This document shows positions 56,978 to 64,000 of a stretch of DNA of 64,000 nucleotides, piece after piece (position 1 is the stretch's first letter; each line of letters begins with the position of its first letter). The position numbers and the translations under genes were made by a program. Under the pieces are notes generated by a model. It had not been told where the DNA came from and searched no databases. It saw only the letters and a program-made list of their open reading frames with translations. Source of the DNA: Stenocarpella maydis (taxonomy: Eukaryota; Ascomycota; Sordariomycetes; Diaporthales; Diaporthaceae); NCBI GenBank assembly GCA_002270565.1, contig NQMI01000176.1, forward strand, positions 24,405-88,404, in the 5' to 3' direction.

Positions 56978-59116
56978 CGGCAGCTGCTTTTAGCCGTCAT
57001 AACTCTCGACCTTGGAACAGGAAGTGAGCAGGTGGCAGCGCCTAAAAGCTGCATTGGCGGTGTTATTTGGCGAATGCCTCATTTTGAAACTGTATCTGGG
57101 ATCAGTGGGGAGTAATTTATCCGACTCAGGAGCAAGATGCCGCTCACTAAAAAGTCCTTGTTCTTGTCCTCGGTCTTCAGACTAGTCGACGGCCCCGTTG
57201 GAGGCCCTGTGAATCGGTATATCTGGGCACTTCCTGTGCTCGAAGAATGGTATTACCATGAAGCCGTGGATACCTCTTCCCAACTGAAAGATATCGCGTA
57301 TTATTGACCGACAAAGACTGCTGGAGGAAGTGGGATTAGGTCCAACATCACCACCGCACTTGCGTATTTCCCGCCGCTTGCGAATGGTCTTGGTTTCACA
57401 ATGGCCAGCACTGCATCGGATTATTTATCCCGTTCAATTCCTCTAGTAGGTCGTTAAACCTGATGATGATGCCAATCGGAGCATGGAGACTTGATATATG
57501 GTGATCCCTGCTCTCCATGTCTCGCTGATCTTGCAGACGAAATGGTGCATTATAAAGAACGCCAGAAAACCCAGCATTAGATAGTATATAAAATCACCTT
57601 AGGTAATCGCTTGACAGCTTTTATTTCAATGGTATTGCTTTAGATAGTCTATCATGGGGTTGGGGGGGGGGAGGGTTTTCCCATGAAAGTGCCTGTTGTG
57701 CTAATACGACAAGCTTTATCCGTTGGCCTCTGAGCCTATACTCGGGGACAACGAGGTCATTGCGCATGTGGTTAATATGTTAAAGCTAGAAGATTCTGGA
57801 AATATGATTCCTGTATTGCTTGCTAATACCCAGTTTACCTATTCCATGCACAGGGCAAACAGAAAGTGAAATAGAATTGGCGGCACAGATTGAATTACAG
57901 ATGTTAGAACCGGGCCCGGTCCACTTGAGACACGACGCCCGTTTGAGCCTCCGGTTCCTAGAATCCCACGACAGATTATGTGTCTCAACAAGCGAGGCAG
58001 TGTCCCACGCGCGAATTGGGCTGTGTGATCTTAAGCCCAAGCCCATGTGCTGGGATCAATATGAGCCAAAGATACCTAAGTACGCTGTAGAGAGTTCTGG
58101 TTGTGAGCAGTATCCGCCCAGTTGTCAGTCTATCGAGCTCACGGTCCGAACAGTTGATGGCGACTTGACTATATGTATGCAGGTTTAGCGCTTGAGATTC
58201 CTTTGCGATAATTCAGCGAAGGAATTGCCGTAGATGTAGCAATAGTAGTGTGCAACAGCACGTTGGTGGGCTATCGCTACAGCCACCATACTGTAGCCAG
58301 AGGGTGTAGTTGCTTACTAAGCAACTACCACCTACTATATAGACCCGAGATGGCTGGCGGGCTACGCCCACTGCACCCACTACTCGAGAGAGAGAGAGAG
58401 AAAAATATAACAACACCCCACTCGTATTGCAATACGTGACCCATCCAACATAAGGTAAATTTTTATTATATAGAAACACCTAGAAAAGTAATAAAAAATA
58501 AATTAATTAATAAGCTTTAAGTTAATATAATTCTTATAAATAAGTAAGTAATATAATTATAAGATATAAATAGGTTTAAGAAGAGTAATAATAATAATGT
58601 AGTAAATGGTTCTGGTTTAAGTCTCTGGCTAAGGGTTACGGGGCTGAGAACTACCTACTAATACCTCTTGGGGGCCTGTGCGTTGTTCCTTTCTGACAGG
58701 ACTGGTGCGCGTGACGGTGCTCAGGACGGTGGTTGTAAAAACCACTTGGCTTCTCCGAGATGGTCCTCTACACGGCCTTTGACGAGGGCACCCCAGGCTA
58801 AGATGGGGACTACATTCGCCCTTTGGCGTCTCATTTCATGCTCAGCGCGGCGGCGGGGGCAGCAACCAACTGCTGGTTACTTGGAGGTGAGTTAGTTGTA
58901 GCCGAGCCCTCAGAAGACGTGCTTGTGTATTTTGCCCTTCTTTTGTTTTCCTGGATCGTCTTGTTCTGCCCAGAATCCGATGTCCATTCCGATGTGGAAC
59001 AAAGTAGGTAGCCCATCGTAGGTGAAGAGTGCAAACACCGTATTGCCACCCGTCTTGCATAGATCCTGATCTGACGCCTCTTTTATTTAGGTCTTGAATT
59101 AGCCCTGAAAGACAGA
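56978..59116. other. Gene-poor stretch with hairpins and an AT-rich block
   Basis: A 122-codon frame at 57820-58188 has no recognisable motif. 58306-58328 is a perfect 10-bp stem hairpin with a 3-nt loop, and 58440-58620 is strongly AT-rich like the relics elsewhere. The end of the region is the upstream part of the 2EXR pseudogene, with a TTTATTTAG acceptor-like site at about 59081-59089. Confidence 0.4.
58306..58328. repeat. Perfect 10-bp inverted repeat (hairpin)
   Basis: 58306-58315 pairs with 58319-58328 across a 3-nt loop. It sits about 110 bp from an AT-rich block, so it may be part of a transposon relic terminus. Confidence 0.6.
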
Positions 59117-60102
59117 ATGACTGGCGAACCCCTTCCTGCGCAGACAGAGCGACAAAATGATGGCTTTGCCAAGTTCCCAGACCGCCCAAGTGAGTTGCGC
59201 TGCCGTATTTGGGACGAGCTCATACCCGAGCCCGGTATCTTCTTGGCCGAATGCCGTGCTGTTCACATGGACACAACCCACGGGCCCGACTCTTTTTGCT
59301 TGATTCTCTGTCAGTCACAGCCCAGTTTTAAAATCCCTGGCTTCAAGCAGCGAGTCCGCGCCAAGAATATCTTGCTCGCGACATGCTACGAATCTTGAAA
59401 GGCAATATGCACACGCTTTCCAGACACCCTCAGCCCCGATGGAAAGTTATCGCTTCAGCTTTCGACATGACCTGATCTACATAGCTCATGAATTCCTCTA
59501 TAATATGCTTTAGCATCACAGGCTCGTGTCGTCCGAGATACGCCTCGAGTTCTACGGTGGCTGGAACACGCGCGTCCACCGCCTGGCTTTGAACTGCGAC
59601 CATTGGGACCGCTTTCTTCTTGTTTGGCCCCGCCCGGCCCCTTCCATATGGTCCTGCGCAGGGCGAACCCCAGGCGGGAGCTTCTCCGTACCCGATACTC
59701 GACATTTTCATCAAGTTCCTCACCACCTGCACCAGCCTCAGGCAGCTCATCCTCGCCAGGCGAGGCTGGCTCGGCTCCGACGGATGGGAGGATGTGGCTG
59801 TAACTCACTCGTCAGAGAGATTCCTAGGTTACGGCACCACATGTTCCCTTGAAGAGAGCATTGGGGAATGCTACGGAGGCCTGATATGCCCGGAGCACGA
59901 ATATCAATACACTGGACCATCCTGCAGCCTGGCTGGTGCCGCGCTGTTCCTGAGGCGAATCATCACTGACGACCCAGGCCTCGCCAATCATCTGGGATGG
60001 ATGAACAAGATGAAGGCTGGATACCCTGCGCTGAGGAACTTGGAGATATTGAAAATGGTTCATACCAGTCCCAATCCGCGGTGGCTCTGCAAGGAATTCT
60101 GA
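59117..60102 (+). pseudogene. 2EXR-domain protein gene, broken by two frameshifts and a stop
   Basis: The start ATG 59117 leads into DGFAKFPDRPSELRCRIWDE, the 2EXR opening common in fungal proteins of unknown function, and the frame continues to LLATCYES before a TGA at 59396-59398. The expected continuation is present one frame over (SYRFSFRHDLIYIAHEFLYN), stops at a TAG (around 59512-59514), resumes in the same frame (SSEIRLEFYGGWNTRVHRLA, LNCDHWDRFLLVW), then shifts again to LDIFIKFLTTCTSLRQLILA...NLEILKMVHTS, ending at 60102. Content runs in the right order across three breaks, so this is a recent pseudogene or carries assembly indels. 2EXR genes form large, fast-turnover families in plant-associated fungi. 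Confidence 0.7.
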
Positions 60103-60768
60103 GCGTCGTGTTGGTCCATGTGAGAGAGGTTTTGGCACGGATGCTCTCGGCACTCAACGGGCTCAAGAAGGCGCAGGTGGGAAGGCTAATAATCTGTGGT
60201 GGCCCTGTTCCAACATCCTCTTTCCGGTGGCGACACATGAACTCGCTGGGTCTCAGTCGACCGACCTTGCCTGTGGCCCCAGAATCGACGTCGCCAAGAA
60301 GACAATGGAAGCGGAACTTTACAGAGCCTTGGTCCTATTGTCGTCACTGCGATATGCTCCTTACCTAAGTACCTAGGTGGGTACACATCTGGGCTGCTCA
60401 AGTACAGCACACAAGTCGTGAGCGACCTATTAACTGCTCGCTAAATTCTGCCATTTCCTCATAAGCACCAGGATCCGCGGGTTCAATGATGGTTCTTTTT
60501 TGAAGTCTTCAGTCGCATCTGCCTCGCCTATGACTGCCACGACGGGCAGATAGGCTCCGCAAGTCTAGAGGCAGGCTCTGAGACCCTAATACCGCAGACC
60601 CATGCGCTGTGTCAGATATGGGGCGCCACAATATGATTCCTCATCGACAGGCACCACCCAAACAGCCCCGGGTCGACGTCTGCAGCCCCTGAAATCTGGC
60701 AGTCCCCTAACCCTTGCCCCTGATTTGAGTTTTGGGGCCCCTGAGGGCATTTTGTGGGCCTCTCCACC
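60103..60768. other. Intergenic, no gene seen
   Basis: It contains TACCTAGGT at 60369-60377 and the presumed promoter of the Ras-like gene. Confidence 0.4.
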
Positions 60769-60924
60769 ATGCAGGAGCCGCGTGTTACGGCCAATGGAAG
60801 CCGTGAGAAATTGTGGCCTCCTGCTGCATTCTTCGTCGGGGCGACAAGCGGTCAAAAGGTCGTCTGGACCACCCTGCGTGAGTTGGTGGGCTCGTGCTAT
60901 ATACCCTTTAGTGTGCTGCTCACA

Positions 60925-62000
60925 ATGAGACTGTCTCAAGGTGAGTCCCTCAACTCTGCCCTCCACGACGTGCTTGCCGTCGAGATCTGCACTTTGCCCA
61001 CGCAGGCAGAGCAACCCTGACACTATGGCGGCGCGCAGCATCCAAGACGTATCTTGACCTTCCAACATTCGCGGAGCCAGGCGAATACAGCATCGTGATC
61101 TGCGCGGACGACGACGAGTATGCCGGGAGGTCCAAGGTCCTGCAGAAGGTTTCGTAAACCCCCCTCCCCCCTCCCTCCCAAATTATTTATCCCTCACTTT
61201 TTCCCCTGCCCGTAAATCCCGAGAAGGGCCCCATCGCCGCTGAGCCTAAATGTCACTAACATATAGTCCCCTAGTTCCTGCCCAGCGATGATCCCAGTAG
61301 CGAGGCAGACGATGATGGTCGCTGCCGCAAGCTGATTGACATCTCTGGCGCGGCCACGGCCGTGGAGCTCCTGGAGTTGGGCCCGTCGACGGACACGGCC
61401 ATGCTCAGGTATCAGGTCGAGTACGCCGACGCATTCGCGTTCGTGTTCAGCCTGTACTCGCCCAAGACGCTTGAGACGGCCCAGAAGCTGCACGACAAGG
61501 TTGCGGGCGCGGCGAGGAACCACCACAACATCATCACCATGTCTGATTATGAGAGGCCTGGGATGACGGTGCCCGTGTTCCTGATAGGGAACAGAGACGA
61601 GGACTTGGCTCCTCCGCAAGGTGAGTCATGCAGGCGGCCCTAATGCTCAGCGAGGAGCCGCTTCTAACTCGCGGGGTCGTTCACGGCAGACGTCGAGGAG
61701 GGCGACTTCTCACCGACGGCGTTCAATGAGAACGCCGAGGCAGAAATGAGGGCGCTGAGGGAGAAGGGCCGGGCCGTGGCCCAGGAGTGGAAGTGTACCT
61801 ATTTTGAGGTCGACACGTCCAAGTGCGGAGAGCACGGTGTGGACGAGGCGATCACAGGCATTGGGCACATCATCAAGGCGGCTGAGAGACCATCCACCTC
61901 ATCCACAGCATCCTTCCGGACCCCCATGAAACCGCCCAAGCAGTACAGGATACGGCGCTTCCTAGGGCGGATGAGCAGGATGACGAGCTTCAGCAATTGA
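60925..62000 (+). CDS. Ras-like protein with degenerate GTP-binding motifs
   Basis: Exons 60925-60940, 61006-61148, 61275-61620 and 61690-62000 give 271 aa; an in-frame ATG at 60769 would add 52 residues. The order of elements follows small GTPases: a P-loop region reading YSIVICADDDEYAGRSKVLQ then KFL, a switch-II region RKLIDISGAATAVELLEL, a YADAFAFVFSLYSPKTLETA strand-helix, VPVFLIGNRDEDL at the NKxD position, and CTYFEVDTSKCGEHGVDEAI at the SAK position. However, the P-loop lacks the GxxxxGK[ST] residues (Lys replaced by Arg, several Asp inserted), DTAG is DISG, and NKxD is NRDE. GTP binding is therefore doubtful and it may be a pseudoGTPase. The tail is basic (KQYRIRRFLGRMSRM) without a CAAX box. 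Confidence 0.7.
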
Positions 62001-62811
62001 ATGTTGGGGGGAGGCTTCTAACTTGGGCAGATGCAGGGTGTACTGGGGCTGGCTGGGGGCGCATTTTCTCTTAGTAACTAATGGTATCGGAAAGCAACAG
62101 CATGTATCTGGCTGGTTGGCATGCACATAGAAGGAGTTACGGGGCGAGGGCGTGTACACAGGGGGAACCACCTGCTCGGGGTCTGACGCTGTATCTAGTG
62201 TACAAGATTGAATGGACGTGATCGACAACAGCCTCGTGTTATGAAATCACATGCGTCGGGCATAGCACGCGACGATATTGCTCGGGCAACCCAGGAGCCC
62301 GCAGTACCTGCGCCTCAGCCGCAGGGATCACTGCAGCGGCAGATTGGCCCGTCCGGGGCTGCCAGGATCCCGAGGTTGCTTGCTTATTCAGGGGCTCGAC
62401 GCCTTGTGCCGCACGCTTGGTATTAGCTTGGTCTAATTTGGTCTACTTTATATGTACCCTTTCTCAGTGGACATGTCGGTTACATCTCATGCGCTCATTG
62501 GGCCCCCTCCCCACAAAGGCATCGCAAATGAAGCATCAGGAGCGAGCAGCAAACAGTCGTGACTTGGCTGCAAACCAAGATTACATTTGCATGGCACGAA
62601 GCCGGGCCATCCGAATGGTCATCTTAGCGCCCGCGAGGCCGATCTTCCTGCTGCAGCACAGATCCACCGCGCTCACCGCTGGCGTCGACAAAACCTGAAG
62701 CCACGCCCGCTGGGAACTGGGCGAGCTGGGTTCAGCCCGACTTCATAATCTGATATCCAGCCTCAGCACATTGCCCAGGTCTCTGTGGAACTGCTCAGTC
62801 AACCGCGCGAG
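62001..62811. other. Intergenic, no gene seen
   Basis: It lies between the Ras-like stop and the microsatellite. No gene is visible. Confidence 0.4.
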
Positions 62812-62833
62812 CACACACACACACACACACACA

Positions 62834-62898
<65 letters not shown>
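62812..62898. repeat. (CA)n-(CT)n-(CA)n compound microsatellite
   Basis: About 87 bp of uninterrupted dinucleotide repeats, ending 18 bp before the start codon of the vWA-domain gene, so it probably lies in the core promoter or 5' UTR. Confidence 0.95.
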
Positions 62899-62900
<2 letters not shown>

Positions 62901-62915
62901 ACCAAGCTCAAAGCC

Positions 62916-63861
62916 ATGGATCGCTCTGATTCCTGGCCGGTGGCCCAGGCCCAGCCCGACACGGAGGCCGGGTCCAGCATCGACATCGGCGACCTGGGGG
63001 AGACGCTGGCGTTCCTGCGGTGCTTCGATACCATCTTCCTGGTCGACGACTCGGCGGCAATGGGGCCCTACTGGGCGGATTCAAGGCCCTCCTGCGAAGC
63101 GCATCACGGCCCATATGCGCCAAGTTAGACCCGGACGGGATCGACCTCTTCTTCCTGAACCACCGGCCCAAGGGCCTGCTGTCGAGCATGTCGTTCCGCA
63201 AGTCCGGGTACCGCCGCATCGGCGGCAACACGGCCGACACGGTGGCAGGCGTCTTCGACCGCGTCAAGCCCAGCGGCAAGTGCAACATGGGCGCGCGCCT
63301 CACCAAGCTGTTCCACTGGTACCACGGGATGCTCAAGCAGGACGAGGAGGGCGCCGCCCTGAACCTCATCGTCATCACCGCGGGCGCCTTTGACGACGAC
63401 ATCAAGGCGCCCCTCGTCCACCTCGCAAAGAGCCTCGACGAGATGGGCGTCCCCGAACACCAGGTCGGCGTGCAGCTCTTCCAGATCGGGAAGCCCACCC
63501 TCGAGGTCGCCCAGACCTTCGAGTACCTGGATGACCAGCTCCACAAGGAGGCCCACACGCGGGACATTGTCGACACCACCAGCGTGGACGGGGAAGCCCG
63601 GTCGCTGTCCACGGGACGACCTCGCCTCAAGGCTGCGTGCTGGGGGGCGCGTCGTGAAGAAAGCTGGGACGAGCTGCAGCAAAGGCGTATGCCGAGCTCA
63701 ACGCGCGGAACGCGGCCAGGCGCTTCGATGGCGGTATGTACCCACTGAGGAGCTTCCAGCCAGAGGCAAGCGCCTGCGGGTGCGATCCAAGGGAAGACGG
63801 CCGTCGCCCGGCGGGAATGGCTGAGGCCTACGGAAGTGCGGGAGTTGAAGTCAGCATCTGA
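62916..63861 (+). pseudogene. von Willebrand factor A-domain protein gene, frame-shifted
   Basis: From ATG 62916 the frame reads LRCFDTIFLVDDSAAMGPYW, the first strand and metal-site loop of fungal vWA proteins. At about 63070 the match moves to another frame (GGFKALLRSASRPICAKLDP, DGIDLFFLNH, NMGARLTKLFHWYHGM, NLIVITAGAFDDDIK, QVGVQLFQIG, FEYLDDQLHKEAHTRDIVDT). Near 63610-63665 it moves twice more, ending KAYAELNARNAARRFDGGMY to a stop at 63859-63861. The domain order is complete. The MIDAS motif is DDSAA instead of DxSxS, so metal binding may be weakened. Either this is a young pseudogene, or the GC-rich stretch has small indel errors. The function of such cytosolic vWA proteins is unknown. 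Confidence 0.7.
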
Positions 63862-64000
63862 ACGCGTCTGGTCGGCGCGCAATCTGCGTTGCACACCAGG
63901 ATAGCCTCGCTCTGGGCTGGTTTTGCGGGAACACGCGCCGCTGCCAGGATCTGCCTCCATCTGCGTGCGTTGACCTCATCAGTCATTCCATAGCAACAAG
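63862..64000. other. Right edge, no gene seen
   Basis: 139 bp after the vWA stop without coding evidence. Confidence 0.4.

Noticed and set aside
57820..58188. 122-codon plus frame
   Set aside because: No recognisable feature and no supporting exon up- or downstream.
62908..63960. 350-codon minus frame
   Set aside because: Antisense of the vWA gene; GC-rich codon bias keeps the opposite strand open.

Overview
The window looks like nuclear DNA of a filamentous ascomycete (Pezizomycotina, most likely a plant-associated Sordariomycete). Introns are short (about 56-195 nt, one of 461 nt) with GT...CTRAC...AG signals. The families present (AA16-type LPMO, cyanovirin-N homolog, 2EXR protein, GH28, BNR_4, fungal sugar-type MFS) are typical of such fungi. 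AT-rich blocks and apparent CpA-to-TpA nonsense changes suggest past repeat-induced point mutation (RIP). All calls rest on reading the sequence; no database search was run.

Layout. 1-1134: 3'-truncated coiled-coil gene, possibly ATG28. 1979-4773: transposon-damaged zone with a degenerate gene region, a 643-bp foldback element with 9-bp target duplications, and an AT-rich Tc1/mariner-like relic bounded by TA. 5036-5935: intact SDR. 6268-7320: AA16-type LPMO gene with one in-frame TAG. 7.3-16.9 kb: gene-poor, holding a small Cys/His-rich gene (11913-12369) and a 654-bp element with perfect 39-bp terminal inverted repeats. 16917-17371: CVNH lectin. 18357-19655: unknown 432-aa protein. 20327-21991: DPH2.

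22176-30145 holds an MFS sugar transporter, a BNR_4 propeller enzyme (PL42/GH145-like) and a monocarboxylate-type MFS transporter, which could form a small glycan-use locus. 33088-34419: secreted acidic repeat protein. 39248-40087: disordered nuclear-type protein. 40219-42408: GH28 exopolygalacturonase. 42.4-49.2 kb: gene-poor. 49216-51450: forkhead transcription factor. 53763-55493: Cactin splicing factor. 56161-62.9 kb: membrane-protein fragments, a broken 2EXR gene and a Ras-like protein with degenerate G boxes. 62916-63861: a vWA-domain gene split over several frames.

Housekeeping genes (DPH2, Cactin, forkhead) are intact. Carbohydrate-active and transport genes (LPMO, BNR_4, GH28, MFS, SDR) point to plant-polysaccharide use. 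Damaged accessory genes lie near transposon remnants and gene-poor AT-rich blocks.
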